Shown piece after piece: positions 11,341 through 20,585 of a stretch of DNA of 64,000 nt. The stretch comes from Amphibacillus marinus (GTDB lineage: Bacteria > Bacillota > Bacilli > Bacillales > Amphibacillaceae): positions 1 through 64,000 of the forward strand of contig NZ_FODJ01000011.1 of assembly GCF_900110345.1 (NCBI RefSeq), read 5' to 3'. Within the stretch, counting starts at the first letter, position 1, and each line of letters opens with the position of its first letter. The notes below the pieces were generated by a model. That model had not been told where the DNA came from. It saw only the letters and a program-made list of their open reading frames with translations, and ran no database searches. The position numbers were made by a program, and so were the translations under genes.

Positions 11341-12000
11341 GTGGCACATAAGCATGTTGTTGTTATTTTCCCACATCCAGATGATGAAGCGTTTGGTGCT
11401 GCGGGAACGATAGCGCGTTTTCGAGCGCAAGGTGTTCCTGTCACGTATTTATGTGGGACATTAGGTGAAATGGGGCGCAATATGGGGAATCCTACCTTTG
11501 CGAATCGAGAAACATTGCCTCAAATAAGACAAGAAGAGCTTGTTAAGGCATGCCAAGTACTAGACATTAATCTTGAACAATTAGGTTACCGAGATAAAAC
11601 GTTGGAATTTGAGCCGAAGCGTGATGTAGCCAAGCACTTATACAGTTTTCTAGAAAAAATAAAACCAACACTTGTGATTTCCTACTATCCTGGCTACGCC
11701 GTGCATCCTGATCATGATGCATTTGGCGCCGCTGCTATTGCAGCAGTTGAGCTCATTGAGCCAAGCCAGCGCCCAGAAGTTTGGGCGTTAGCGATTAAGA
11801 AGGATAAAGAAAAAGACCTAGGGGAACCACAGATTTATTATAAAATTACGGATACCTTCGAAAAAAAATATCAAGCCATTGTCGCTCACAAGTCGCAGGC
11901 GGCGGGAATATTGGGCGGAATTAACCAAGGGCCTGATCAGTTAGATGCAATAGTGAAAAATAAACTATCAACTGAAACATTTTATCGCTGGGAATTTTAA
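11341..12000 (+). CDS. bshB2: Bacillithiol biosynthesis deacetylase BshB2
   Basis: This zinc-dependent LmbE/PIG-L-family deacetylase removes acetyl from GlcNAc-malate on the way to bacillithiol. The family's metal site is seen as PHPDDEAFG near residue 12 and HPDHDAFG near residue 122. The 219-residue length is typical. The start is GTG behind a strong aaggagg. It lies 15 nt after yojF, the same pairing as yojF-yojG (bshB2) in B. subtilis. Here, however, the pair is attached to uvrBA, so oxidative-thiol and DNA repair functions may share a transcript. Confidence 0.88.
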   Translation: MAHKHVVVIFPHPDDEAFGAAGTIARFRAQGVPVTYLCGTLGEMGRNMGNPTFANRETLPQIRQEELVKACQVLDINLEQLGYRDKTLEFEPKRDVAKHLYSFLEKIKPTLVISYYPGYAVHPDHDAFGAAAIAAVELIEPSQRPEVWALAIKKDKEKDLGEPQIYYKITDTFEKKYQAIVAHKSQAAGILGGINQGPDQLDAIVKNKLSTETFYRWEF

Positions 12001-12037
12001 AAGGCTAAAAATTTTAAGAAGATAGGGAGGCTGTTAT

Positions 12038-12241
12038 ATGTCAAAAAAGTTATACCGCTCAGATACAAATATCATGCTTACTGGTGTCTTAGGTGGTGTC
12101 GCTGAATACCTAGAGATTGATGCTACGCTCGTTCGTTTAGGCTACGTTATCGCAATGATTTTTAGTGCAATTTTCCCTCTGGTGTTACTTTATATCGCAG
12201 CCGCTATCATCATTCCCAAAAAAGGTGAGACAAATGACTAA
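12038..12241 (+). CDS. yvlC: PspC-domain membrane protein (YvlC-like)
   Basis: This 67-residue protein is a single PspC domain. A short basic N terminus (KKLYRSDTNIMLTGVLGGVAEYL) precedes one hydrophobic helix (about residues 32-58) and a charged tail. PspC proteins act in envelope-stress sensing. The start ATG is preceded by agggaggc. It overlaps the following yvlD-like gene by 8 nt, as in the B. subtilis yvlC-yvlD arrangement that also lies close to uvrBA. Confidence 0.85.
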   Translation: MSKKLYRSDTNIMLTGVLGGVAEYLEIDATLVRLGYVIAMIFSAIFPLVLLYIAAAIIIPKKGETND

Positions 12242-12596
12242 ATGGCTATTATCGTTGATCTTAAATGCGATTGCATTAGTTGCTGTGGCTCAGTTATTTG
12301 ACGGCTTTCATATCGATACCTTTGGGATAGCCTTACTCGCTAGCTTTATCATTTCAATTTTAAATGCAGTTGTAAAACCATTGTTAATTATTTTGACTTT
12401 ACCAATTACCTTGTTATCACTGGGACTGTTTTTATTTGTCATTAATGCTATTACACTAATGCTAACCCAGGAGTTTCTTGGTTCTGGATTTGTAATTGAA
12501 AGCTTTGGTCTTGCCGTGATGGCTGCTATTGTAATTTCGCTTATTAATCTGGTCCTTAATAAATTAATAAGAGATACCCTTTTAACGAGTAAGTAA
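12234..12596 (+). CDS. yvlD: Phage holin family 4 / YvlD-like membrane protein
   Basis: This 120-residue integral membrane protein has about four hydrophobic segments and belongs to the family often called phage holin family 4 (B. subtilis YvlD). The in-frame open reading frame extends upstream to 12165, but the ATG at 12234 has a Shine-Dalgarno aaaggtgag and begins MTKWLLSLILNAIAL as in relatives. It overlaps the end of yvlC. The function is unknown, though coupling to the PspC protein suggests a role in envelope stress. It is probably the last gene of the uvrB transcript; only a weak hairpin follows. Confidence 0.82.
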   Translation: MTKWLLSLILNAIALVAVAQLFDGFHIDTFGIALLASFIISILNAVVKPLLIILTLPITLLSLGLFLFVINAITLMLTQEFLGSGFVIESFGLAVMAAIVISLINLVLNKLIRDTLLTSK

Positions 12597-12869
12597 AGGA
12601 CCGATATGAACAACGTGCCATTCGGTTTATTTTAGGGAAACTCTTTTTTCAGTAATGGATTCAGGTGACCGATTGTGCTTGCTTCACTAGATGGTGTTTA
12701 ATTATATATTTTGTTTTCTGAACGTTTTCTCTGCATAATAGAGATGACGTTCTCTGTTATGTTACGGAGAATGTTATTGAAGGAAGCCAGTAGTGGTTAC
12801 AGGTACTTATGTAATCGGCATAAATTAAGCAAAATATTGGCACAATATGCCATGGATATCGAGGTGATA

Positions 12870-14612
12870 ATGATGAAGGAAGTTAATTTAAGGTTTGATT
12901 TTTCTAATGGCACTCAAGAAGGTCAGTCTTTGCTTTTTAAAAATCCAGAGCGGATCTTCTCTACTTATAAACGATCAGAAATAGTACCGATACTTAAGGA
13001 ACTAGAACAAGAAATTGAATTAGGTAGATATATTGCCGGTTATTTATCTTATGAGGCTGCTCCAGCGTTCGATGTTAATTATCAAGTGAACAGTGGTGCT
13101 GATATGCCTTTGCTTTGGTTTGCCAGCTTCAAGAAGCCTTCGCCAGCCCCCCCTTTTAGTAAGTTAGCAAATTTTGAAATTGCCAATTGGCAGGATACCC
13201 AGTCATACCATACCTATCAGGATAATATTCGCAAAATTAAAGAAGCAATTAGAATTGGCGATACATATCAAGTGAACTATACTACTCGATTGCTAAGTAA
13301 TTTTAAAGGTGATGGTGCATCTTTTTATCATAAGCTAATGAAGAATCAACAAGCCTCTTATAGTGCTTTTTTAGATTTAGAAAATTATCAAATATTATCA
13401 GCCTCTCCAGAGCTTTTTTTCAAGGTGAATAATGGTGTCATTACAACTAAACCAATGAAAGGTACTGCGAAGCGAGGGCTCGATTATTATACTGATGAGG
13501 AGCAAAAGGCTTATTTAACTGGCTCGGAGAAGGAGCGGGCCGAGAATCTAATGATTGTCGATTTATTGAGAAATGATTTAGGGAAAATTGCCGTCGAGGG
13601 TTCGGTTCATGTGCCGCATTTATTAAGTGTCGAAACCTATCCCACTGTGCACCAAATGACCTCCACCATCAAGGCTACTCTGAAGCCAGAAAGTGGCTTG
13701 ACGAATTGGTTAGCTGCCCTGTTTCCGTGTGGGTCAATAACTGGTGCCCCTAAAATTAAAACAATGGCGTATATTAAACAGCTTGAGTCGACAGCTAGAA
13801 ATGTTTATTGTGGCACGATTGGTTACGTTACGCCAAATAACGAAGCTGTTTTTAATGTGCCAATTCGAACAGTGACCTTAAATAAACAAACTGGACGAGC
13901 TCTTTACGGTGTTGGTGGGGGAATCACATGGGATTCTGAATCTGAGCTTGAATATGATGAAATCCAAACAAAGGCTGCTCTATTAACTGCTGAGCAACAA
14001 TCTTTTAGTTTACTCGAGTCACTCAGTCTTTGTAACGGACAGTTCGAGCGCAAGGAGGCTCACTTAAAAAGGTTAACGAACTCTGCTGAGTATTTCCAGT
14101 TTAATTTTAACAAATCACTCATTCTTAATGAATTAAGTTATCTAGCCAAACGTTTTCCTTCTGGCCACTATAAAGTAAGACTGTTAGTTAACAAAAAGGG
14201 TTTGCTAAAACAAACAATTGCGCCGCTTAAACCGTTAGAATCAAACGTTACTTGTTATTTAGCGAAAACACCAATAACGACTAATACGCCTTTTGTATAT
14301 CATAAAACGACGCAGCGGCAATGCTATCAAAAACTAGCAGTAAATGAGGAAGATAACTTTTCTACTCTGCTTTGGAACAAGCAAGGCCACTTAACTGAGT
14401 TTACAATTGGTAATCTAGTGCTTAAGCTTGGTAATGAATTTGTAACGCCCCCGCTTAATTCTGGACTGCTGCCAGGTGTATTTCGTGACCAGTTGTTAAA
14501 AGAAAACAGGATTTCCGAGAAAATCTTAGCTAAGAAAGATATTAATGAAGCTGAAGAAATTTGGTTAATTAATAGTGTTAGAGGATGGGTCAGAATAAAT
14601 GAAATAAAATAG
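12870..14612 (+). CDS. pabB: Aminodeoxychorismate synthase component I fused to aminodeoxychorismate lyase-like domain (PabB-PabC)
   Basis: This is a two-domain folate enzyme of about 580 residues. Residues about 1-380 form a chorismate-binding domain with KPMKGTAKRG, the GSITGAPKIKTM signature and YGVGGGITWDSE. It makes 4-amino-4-deoxychorismate from chorismate and ammonia. Residues about 390-580 form a class IV aminotransferase domain ending with LLPGVFRDQLL, which resembles the PabC lyase that releases 4-aminobenzoate. The open frame extends back to 12711, but that part is not family-like. The ATG at 12870 (or 12873) behind gaggtgat fits. No glutamine amidotransferase (pabA) is adjacent, so it must be elsewhere if present. 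The gene is monocistronic in context. Confidence 0.88.
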   Translation: MMKEVNLRFDFSNGTQEGQSLLFKNPERIFSTYKRSEIVPILKELEQEIELGRYIAGYLSYEAAPAFDVNYQVNSGADMPLLWFASFKKPSPAPPFSKLANFEIANWQDTQSYHTYQDNIRKIKEAIRIGDTYQVNYTTRLLSNFKGDGASFYHKLMKNQQASYSAFLDLENYQILSASPELFFKVNNGVITTKPMKGTAKRGLDYYTDEEQKAYLTGSEKERAENLMIVDLLRNDLGKIAVEGSVHVPHLLSVETYPTVHQMTSTIKATLKPESGLTNWLAALFPCGSITGAPKIKTMAYIKQLESTARNVYCGTIGYVTPNNEAVFNVPIRTVTLNKQTGRALYGVGGGITWDSESELEYDEIQTKAALLTAEQQSFSLLESLSLCNGQFERKEAHLKRLTNSAEYFQFNFNKSLILNELSYLAKRFPSGHYKVRLLVNKKGLLKQTIAPLKPLESNVTCYLAKTPITTNTPFVYHKTTQRQCYQKLAVNEEDNFSTLLWNKQGHLTEFTIGNLVLKLGNEFVTPPLNSGLLPGVFRDQLLKENRISEKILAKKDINEAEEIWLINSVRGWVRINEIK

Positions 14613-14664
14613 ATAAAAACTTTGATCTGCTAAGCTTGTTTTAGTGTCATATAGCTAGAAAAAG

Positions 14665-14673
14665 TGCTACAAT
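14665..14673 (+). promoter_or_regulatory. Extended -10 promoter of hprK
   Basis: tgctacaat is an extended -10 (TGn-TACAAT) 44 nt before the hprK start. No good -35 is seen, which is acceptable for extended -10 promoters. Confidence 0.5.
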
Positions 14674-14716
14674 AGTGACACATATGTTTAAGTGAAGCTA
14701 GATGGAGGGAAGCCAG

Positions 14717-15670
14717 ATGGCCAAAGTACAGACGAAAGATTTGTTGGAACAATTTAAATTAGAACTCATTGCAGGTGAGCAAGGGTTAGATCGAGAATTT
14801 ATTATGAGTGATATTTCACGCCCAGGTATTGAGTTAACTGGCTATTTTCGTTATTATCCGAAAGCAAGGTTGCAAATTCTTGGGAAAACAGAATTATCGT
14901 ATTTTAAGGAGCTTACTACAGAAGAACGGGTTGATCGATCTGTTAAGCTTTGTACAGATGTCACCCCATGTATTGTTATTTCACGTGGGATGGACGTTCC
15001 CCAAGAATTAGTTGATGCCTGTAATGAAACGCATGTTCCGTTGCTACGCTCGCCATATAAAACCACTCGTGTAGTTAGTCGGCTTACCAATTTCCTTGAA
15101 GCCAAATTTGCGCCGTTTACGGCAATGCATGGTGTGCTTGTTGATATCCATGGTGTTGGTGTAATGATTACTGGGCAAAGTGGTGTAGGAAAGAGCGAAA
15201 CTGCCCTTGAACTTGTTAAACGTGGGCATCGACTTGTTGCCGATGATAGCGTTGAGATTCGTCAAGAGGATTATGATCGATTAATTGGCTCATCACCAGA
15301 GCTAATTGAACATTTATTAGAGATAAGAGGATTGGGCATAATTAATGTGATGACCTTATTTGGCGCAAGTGCAGTACGGTCACATAAGAAAATTGATTAT
15401 GTCATTAATTTGGAAAATTGGAATGATAAAAAACAATATGATCGCATTGGAATGGAAGAGGAAACAATAAAGATCATTGATGTTGATGTACCTAAAGCTA
15501 CGCTACCTGTAAGACCAGGGCGAAATTTAGCAGTTATCATTGAGGTTGCTGCAATGAATTTCCGTCTTAAACGTCTAGGTGTAAATGCTGCTGAAGAATT
15601 TTCAACGCGATTAACAAAAATGATTGATCAAGAGAAATCAAATTTAACCAAGGGAATTGATTTTGATTAA
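14717..15670 (+). CDS. hprK: HPr kinase/phosphorylase
   Basis: This bifunctional enzyme phosphorylates and dephosphorylates Ser46 of HPr and Crh, the sensor step of Firmicutes carbon catabolite repression. The protein has an N-terminal regulatory domain and a C-terminal kinase domain with Walker [10 protein letters not shown] near residue 153. The HPrK signature region around [10 protein letters not shown] follows near 202. An ATG at 14702 is in frame, but the Shine-Dalgarno ggaggga lies between it and the ATG at 14717, which is therefore the start (317 residues). It is followed closely by lgt, and its substrate gene crh is also in this window. Confidence 0.96.
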   Translation: MAKVQTKDLLEQFKLELIAGEQGLDREFIMSDISRPGIELTGYFRYYPKARLQILGKTELSYFKELTTEERVDRSVKLCTDVTPCIVISRGMDVPQELVDACNETHVPLLRSPYKTTRVVSRLTNFLEAKFAPFTAMHGVLVDIHGVGVMITGQSGVGKSETALELVKRGHRLVADDSVEIRQEDYDRLIGSSPELIEHLLEIRGLGIINVMTLFGASAVRSHKKIDYVINLENWNDKKQYDRIGMEEETIKIIDVDVPKATLPVRPGRNLAVIIEVAAMNFRLKRLGVNAAEEFSTRLTKMIDQEKSNLTKGIDFD

Positions 15671-15691
15671 CCCCTTGTAAGGGAGATACTT

Positions 15692-16519
15692 ATGCCATTA
15701 TTAAATACACCGCTTAATCCAATCTTTTTAGAATTAGGCCCGATAACAATTTATTGGTATGCGGTAATTATTGTTACTGGAGTTGTGATTGCTCTTTGGC
15801 TGGCAACGAAAGAAAGTGTCCGCTTAGGGTTGCCGAAGGAGCTCTTTACTGACCTATTAATGTGGGCCCTACCAATCGCCATTATTTCCGCGCGCATCTA
15901 CTATGTGATTTTTGAATGGGAGCGCTATGCAAATCGCCCTTTTATTAGCTTAATAGCTGTCTGGGAGGGTGGCATTGCTATTCATGGTGCTTTAATCGGT
16001 TCGGTTATAACCGCATACATATTTGCCAAAAAAAGAGATATTCCCTTTTGGAAAATTGCTGATATTGCCGCACCAAGTATTATTATTGGGCAAGCAATTG
16101 GACGGTGGGGAAACTTTATGAATCAGGAGGCGCACGGAGGACCTGTTTCTGATGCGGCTTATGAAAATTTTATTCGCTTCTTACCAAATTTTATTGAGAA
16201 TCAAATGGTTATTGATGGTGTCTTGTATCATCCAACATTCCTTTATGAATCACTCTGGAATTTATTGGTGTTCGCTGGGCTTTTGTGGTTTAGGCGACAG
16301 AATCCGTTGCGCGGAGACGTCTTTATCCATTATGTGATTTGGTACTCGGTCGGTCGCTTCTTTATTGAGGGAATCAGAACGGACAGCTTATATATAATAG
16401 GTGCATTAAGAACAGCACAAGTTGTTTCAATTGTGGCAATTATTGTTGGGATTGCTTTGCTCATTTACCATCGCAAGAGTAATACGATACAAGTTAAATA
16501 CAATGGTAAGAAAATTTAA
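15692..16519 (+). CDS. lgt: Phosphatidylglycerol-prolipoprotein diacylglyceryl transferase
   Basis: Lgt is an integral membrane enzyme that attaches diacylglycerol to the lipobox cysteine of prolipoproteins; PrsA and OpuAC in this window are likely substrates. The 275-residue protein has about seven hydrophobic segments, the HGAL-type motif (IHGALIGS) near residue 100, and the Lgt signature [15 protein letters not shown] near residue 135. The start ATG follows aaggga with good spacing. It is 21 nt after hprK, the same order as in B. subtilis. Confidence 0.96.
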   Translation: MPLLNTPLNPIFLELGPITIYWYAVIIVTGVVIALWLATKESVRLGLPKELFTDLLMWALPIAIISARIYYVIFEWERYANRPFISLIAVWEGGIAIHGALIGSVITAYIFAKKRDIPFWKIADIAAPSIIIGQAIGRWGNFMNQEAHGGPVSDAAYENFIRFLPNFIENQMVIDGVLYHPTFLYESLWNLLVFAGLLWFRRQNPLRGDVFIHYVIWYSVGRFFIEGIRTDSLYIIGALRTAQVVSIVAIIVGIALLIYHRKSNTIQVKYNGKKI

Positions 16520-16525
16520 CTGTTG

Positions 16526-16558
16526 AAACCTGCCTATGTCACCTAAATAGGCAGGTTT
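16526..16558 (+). terminator. Stem-loop after lgt
   Basis: A perfect 11-bp stem (aaacctgccta with taggcaggttt, 11-nt loop) follows lgt. It is followed by attaaaat and has no strong T-run, so it may be a partial terminator within the hprK-lgt-yvoD cluster. Confidence 0.55.
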
Positions 16559-16635
16559 ATTAAAATAAGGGTATGCTAACAGTTTAGCATTATTCGTCAA
16601 AGTAAAAAAAGACAAAAAAGGTGAGGGATGATTGC

Positions 16636-17583
16636 GTGGGGGCTATTTTAGTTCGAGGATTAAAGCAAGGGATAAACGTTACATGGACATTAAGTAAGGT
16701 TATTTTTCCAATTACGCTACTCATTAGTTTGTTGCAGTTTACACCGGTATTACCTTGGTTAATCAATCTAGTCAGACCTTTAATGGGTTTGTTTGGTCTT
16801 TCGGGAGAGGCTGCTGTGCCACTTGTGTTAGGGAATTCATTGAACTTATATGCCGCTATTGGGGCACTTGTTTCCTTTGAATTTACTGTTAAAGAAGTTT
16901 TTATTATGGCGGTTATGCTATCTTTTTCTCATAATTTATTTGTTGAGTCAAGTGTTGCTATTAAAGTCGGCTTGCGTTGGCCAATTGTAATTGGTGTGCG
17001 GTTGTTACTCGCCAGCTTGTCAGCAATTATCATTCAGTTAAGCTGGTCTGGTGGACAAGAAGTTGCTCAATATGGCTTTGTCCCAACAAATGCTAATGCA
17101 CCAGAAGGTATTGTTGAAATAGGTTTAGAAGCAATTACTAAAGCTTCTACTAGTATTATTCAGTTGATGATGATTGTCATCCCACTCATGATTATCATGC
17201 AGTTTTTTCGCGATTTAGGCTGGATGAGTAAAATCTCGCAAGCATTCAGTCCGTTTACCAAGATTTTAGGCATTAAGCCCAATGCTTCAATGACGCTAGT
17301 GGCAGGTCTTTCAATTGGCCTTGCATTTGGTGCCGGTGTTATGGTTCAAGCGGTTAAAGAAGATGGTGTTGCTAAAAAGGATATGTACCTCTCCTTTATT
17401 TTTTTAGTTGCTTGCCATGCGGTCATTGAGGATACCTTAATCTTTATTCCCTTAGGCATCCCGGTTTGGCCATTATTAATTATTCGATTAGTAACAGCAA
17501 TTTGTTTAACAGCATGTATCGCATTTTTCTGGAGACAATCAGAATATAAGGAAAGAAAGGAATCAATTCGTTATGAAAATTAA
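16636..17583 (+). CDS. yvoD: Nucleoside-recognition (Gate) domain membrane protein, YvoD-like
   Basis: This membrane protein of about 315 residues has two Gate/nucleoside-recognition repeats and about eight hydrophobic helices. The repeats are visible as LVLGNSLNLYAAIGAL / MLSFSHNLFVESSV and a second half with GLSIGLAFGAGVM. It is the YvoD counterpart by position between lgt and ppaX. The substrate is unknown; Gate-domain proteins are presumed transporters. A GTG at 16621 sits inside the Shine-Dalgarno AAGGTGAGG. The GTG at 16636 gives correct spacing and the family-like N terminus GAILVRGLKQG. It overlaps ppaX by 11 nt, so translation is probably coupled. Confidence 0.82.
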   Translation: MGAILVRGLKQGINVTWTLSKVIFPITLLISLLQFTPVLPWLINLVRPLMGLFGLSGEAAVPLVLGNSLNLYAAIGALVSFEFTVKEVFIMAVMLSFSHNLFVESSVAIKVGLRWPIVIGVRLLLASLSAIIIQLSWSGGQEVAQYGFVPTNANAPEGIVEIGLEAITKASTSIIQLMMIVIPLMIIMQFFRDLGWMSKISQAFSPFTKILGIKPNASMTLVAGLSIGLAFGAGVMVQAVKEDGVAKKDMYLSFIFLVACHAVIEDTLIFIPLGIPVWPLLIIRLVTAICLTACIAFFWRQSEYKERKESIRYEN

Positions 17584-18214
17584 AACTTTACTTTTTGATT
17601 TAGATGGAACATTAATTGACACAAATGAACTTATTATTGCCTCATTTCTTCACACGTTAAAGAAGCATACTGGTAAGGACTATTTAAGAGAAGAAATTCT
17701 ACCATTTATCGGTCCCCCATTAATTGAATCACTAACTAAGGTCGATCCATCCAATGCTAATGCACTAATGGAAACGTATCGCGCGCATAATTTATCAAAT
17801 CATGATGCTTATGTAAAGGCTTATCCTACAGTAGTAGCAACAATTAAAAAGCTACATAAGGCTGGCTACAAATTAGGAATTGTTACAACAAAAATAACCG
17901 ATACTGCCCGCTTAGGCTTAGAAATTACAGGTCTGCTACCATATTTTGATGTTGTCATTGGGTTAGATGAGGTTGAGCATGCTAAGCCTCACCCAGAACC
18001 TGTCATCAAAGCACTGACTGCATTAGGTCAAACCCCTTTTGATGCTATAATGATTGGTGACAATTATCATGATATAGAGGCTGGCCAGAATGCGGGTACT
18101 CGAACAGCTGGAGTAGCTTGGAGTATTAAGGGGCGGGAGACATTAGCCGCTTATAAGCCGGATTATATGCTTGAGCAAATGGATGATTTATTAACCATTT
18201 TAGAGGTGGAATAA
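17573..18214 (+). CDS. ppaX: Pyrophosphatase PpaX (HAD family)
   Basis: PpaX hydrolyses the inorganic pyrophosphate formed when HPr kinase/phosphorylase dephosphorylates Ser-P-HPr, so its linkage with hprK makes biochemical sense. HAD motifs are clear: the nucleophile DLDGTLIDT (residues 9-17), a motif II threonine (GIVTTK, near 105), lysine in HAKPHPEP, and GDNYHDIEAG near 160. The 213-residue length is typical. Its ATG lies within the end of yvoD and its stop overlaps the next start. Confidence 0.93.
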   Translation: MKIKTLLFDLDGTLIDTNELIIASFLHTLKKHTGKDYLREEILPFIGPPLIESLTKVDPSNANALMETYRAHNLSNHDAYVKAYPTVVATIKKLHKAGYKLGIVTTKITDTARLGLEITGLLPYFDVVIGLDEVEHAKPHPEPVIKALTALGQTPFDAIMIGDNYHDIEAGQNAGTRTAGVAWSIKGRETLAAYKPDYMLEQMDDLLTILEVE

Positions 18215-18729
18215 TGCGTAAGCTTGAGCGCTACCCAGTCCAAGGAGCGAATGCTTTATGGCAATTGTATAAAACCGTCTCCTTTTATAAAGTGCTAAAA
18301 AATTTTATTATCATTCAGATCGCCAGATATACGCCTTTCCTTGCTTGGAAAAATTGGTTATATAAAAACCTGTTGCACATGGAGGTAGGAGCTTATACTG
18401 CCTTTGCTTTAATGGTTATGGTTGATCTTATGTTCCCAGAGCGAATTAAAGTTGGAACGAATTCGGTAATTGGCTACAATACAACTTTGTTGACACATGA
18501 GTATTTGATTAAAGAGTACCGCTTGGGTAATATTATTATTGGTAACGAGGTCATGATTGGAGCGAACAGTACTATTTTGCCGGGTGTCACTATTGGAGAC
18601 GGGGCAACAGTTGCTGCCGGAACTATTGTAGCAAAGGATGTGGATGCTGGATCATTTGTTGCTGGAAATCCAATGAGAGTTGTTTTTACAGCTAAAGAGA
18701 TGCTTGAGCGTAAGCAGGAGGCTGAATAA
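18214..18729 (+). CDS. yvoF: Left-handed beta-helix acyltransferase (YvoF-like)
   Basis: This 171-residue hexapeptide-repeat acyltransferase is the YvoF counterpart by position. The repeats are seen as IIGNEVMIGANSTILPGV, TIGDGATVAAGTIVAKDV and FVAGNPMRVV near the C terminus, typical of a trimeric left-handed beta helix that transfers acetyl or other acyl groups. The N-terminal 60 residues are basic and amphipathic and may associate with membrane. The start ATG overlaps the ppaX stop (TAATG). The acceptor substrate is unknown. Confidence 0.85.
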   Translation: MRKLERYPVQGANALWQLYKTVSFYKVLKNFIIIQIARYTPFLAWKNWLYKNLLHMEVGAYTAFALMVMVDLMFPERIKVGTNSVIGYNTTLLTHEYLIKEYRLGNIIIGNEVMIGANSTILPGVTIGDGATVAAGTIVAKDVDAGSFVAGNPMRVVFTAKEMLERKQEAE

Positions 18730-18834
18730 ACTGCTTAGCGGCTATTAGTAAGTTGCTAATATTAACCGTTTATTTTACTTTGGTAAGGTTAAAGCAGGGA
18801 ACATCATGATTTCACATGAAGAGGAGGAGTCGCT

Positions 18835-20442
18835 ATGACTTTGTCAAATTGTAACAGAATTGAAATGATTCGTAGATTAGCTAGTCAAAGCTTCGATGTT
18901 ATTATCATCGGAGGTGGTGTGACGGGTGCAAGTATAGCTGTTGAAGCAGGTTTGCGTGGGATGAGAACCTTACTCGTTGAGAGACACGATTATGCTTCAG
19001 AGAGATCTGGACAGTTTAGTCCGTTATTGGCTAATCATTTCTTCTCTTCAAAGAAAGAATGGAAGCAGGCTGTTGCCGAGAGAAAGCTGTTTGAAACTAA
19101 CTTCCCATTATTAGTAGATGAAGCGGATTATATAAATTTGAATTATGTTGGCGATAAGCAAAGTCAACATGGTCCGTATATGAGCAAAAAGCAATTGTCC
19201 CCGTCTCAGCAGCGCAGTTTTCTTGTGAAGCGAGCGCAACGGCTTTCGGAAAAAAATGTGCAAGCCTATTTACCCGAACTTAATACTAAACAGTTAAAAT
19301 CCGCCCAGCTTATTAAAGATGTACATATTGATCAAGCAAAGATGACAATGGGTCTGATAAGGAAAGCACAACAACATGGTGTGGAAACAGTAAATTATAT
19401 GAAGGTTACAGGATTTAATTATAACGCCGACAATCTGATAAATGGTGTTGTCATTGAAGAGCAGTTAACAGGCGAGCAGTACTATTTCCAGGGGCAGAAA
19501 ATAATTAATGCGACAGGTATTTATTCAACAGATTTGCAACAGTTAGATATGAAAAAAAAACAAGCTCCTATTCGTGATAGGGTCAAAAGACTGCAACTTA
19601 TTGTCCGATCAGAAGATCTACCCATACCCCATCCAATCTTATTCCCAGCAATAGATAGCGGGCAGTTAATTGAACTTTTTCCATATCGAAAATGGGTGCT
19701 CATTACAACCACTGTCGCTTTGGCCGATGAGGAGCAATTAGACTACTTGTTTTCATTCGAAGAGTTTGAAGGTTTAAGTAAAAGCATTTATGCTGTTAAC
19801 GACAAGGCAAAATTAACGCTTGAACGGGTGGTTGATTTTAACATTTCATATCAATCCACGTCTGCCTATTTTGGTGAAGGCGAACTAGAACGATCTTTGT
19901 CAGGCTTAATTTCAAGCACAGGCGTTCCCTTAATTTTCTATCGCGTTCATGCTAATCATGTTGTCAATTTAATTGCTCAAGAATTTAAAAAGAAACAATT
20001 GATTCTCTATTCAAGATCCGAAACAAGAAAGCTAGTGATTCTGGACGATCATGCTGTTAGAGCAAATAAACGTCCAGAATCGTTTAATCATACATGGCTT
20101 AATGATGAATTTATTAGGCAAGTTTGCAATCGTGAAGGTGATCAGACTGATTTAATAACGGAATTACTTCAGGAAGCCGAACAATTGCAAAGCAAATACC
20201 CAATGGCTAAATCACTCTTAATTGAATTACTATTTGCAATTCGTTACGAATCAGTATACAAGCCAAGTGATTTTCTAGTGAGGTATTTACGACTGAGCAT
20301 ACTTGAAATCGGTAATATTGCCGAACAGATACCTTATATGTTAAGCTTCCTCTCTGATCAGCTATCTTGGTCGAAGGAAGAACGTTCATATTATGAGAGA
20401 GAATGTCGTATGTGGTTAATAAAGAACCAAGTTTTATTATGA
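18835..20442 (+). CDS. Divergent GlpD-like FAD-dependent oxidoreductase
   Basis: This 535-residue flavoprotein has an N-terminal FAD-binding Rossmann motif (VIIIGGGVTGASIAVEAG, about residues 22-39) followed by VERHDYAS. The fold outline matches aerobic glycerol-3-phosphate dehydrogenase (GlpD/GlpO). The family's conserved GTSSRSTKL-HGG loop after the DFA motif is replaced by ERSGQFSPLLAN. The usual C-terminal GGKWTTYR motif is also not recognisable (STGVPLIFYR instead). The gene is intact, with a strong Shine-Dalgarno gaggagg. Possible readings are a paralogue with a different substrate or a catalytically dead protein. It has no counterpart at this position in B. subtilis that I know of, between yvoF and the TPR gene. 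Confidence 0.65.
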   Translation: MTLSNCNRIEMIRRLASQSFDVIIIGGGVTGASIAVEAGLRGMRTLLVERHDYASERSGQFSPLLANHFFSSKKEWKQAVAERKLFETNFPLLVDEADYINLNYVGDKQSQHGPYMSKKQLSPSQQRSFLVKRAQRLSEKNVQAYLPELNTKQLKSAQLIKDVHIDQAKMTMGLIRKAQQHGVETVNYMKVTGFNYNADNLINGVVIEEQLTGEQYYFQGQKIINATGIYSTDLQQLDMKKKQAPIRDRVKRLQLIVRSEDLPIPHPILFPAIDSGQLIELFPYRKWVLITTTVALADEEQLDYLFSFEEFEGLSKSIYAVNDKAKLTLERVVDFNISYQSTSAYFGEGELERSLSGLISSTGVPLIFYRVHANHVVNLIAQEFKKKQLILYSRSETRKLVILDDHAVRANKRPESFNHTWLNDEFIRQVCNREGDQTDLITELLQEAEQLQSKYPMAKSLLIELLFAIRYESVYKPSDFLVRYLRLSILEIGNIAEQIPYMLSFLSDQLSWSKEERSYYERECRMWLIKNQVLL

Positions 20443-20540
20443 AATGCAGGGCAAGCTCCTTGTGCACTAACGAATTATTTGCAGGTAAGAATAGCGATTT
20501 AAAAAGTTATCTACTTGAACCAGTCTAGATAAAGAAAGTA

Positions 20541-20549
20541 TGTTATACT
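20541..20549 (+). promoter_or_regulatory. Extended -10 promoter of the TPR gene
   Basis: tgttatact is an extended -10 (TGn-TATACT) 37 nt before the ATG at 20586. A TTGAAC at 20515-20520 is too far away (23-bp spacer) to be its -35. Confidence 0.45.
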
Positions 20550-20585
20550 TCTGACTGTATGAAATCCTGTTTAAAGGGGTCGCTA

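Noticed and set aside
12711-12869. In-frame N-terminal extension of the PabB-like protein
   Set aside because: The extension does not resemble the family, and the good Shine-Dalgarno (gaggtgat) is next to the ATG at 12870.
20515-20549. TTGAAC/TATACT promoter with -35 before the TPR gene
   Set aside because: The spacer is 23 bp; only the extended -10 (TGTTATACT) is retained.
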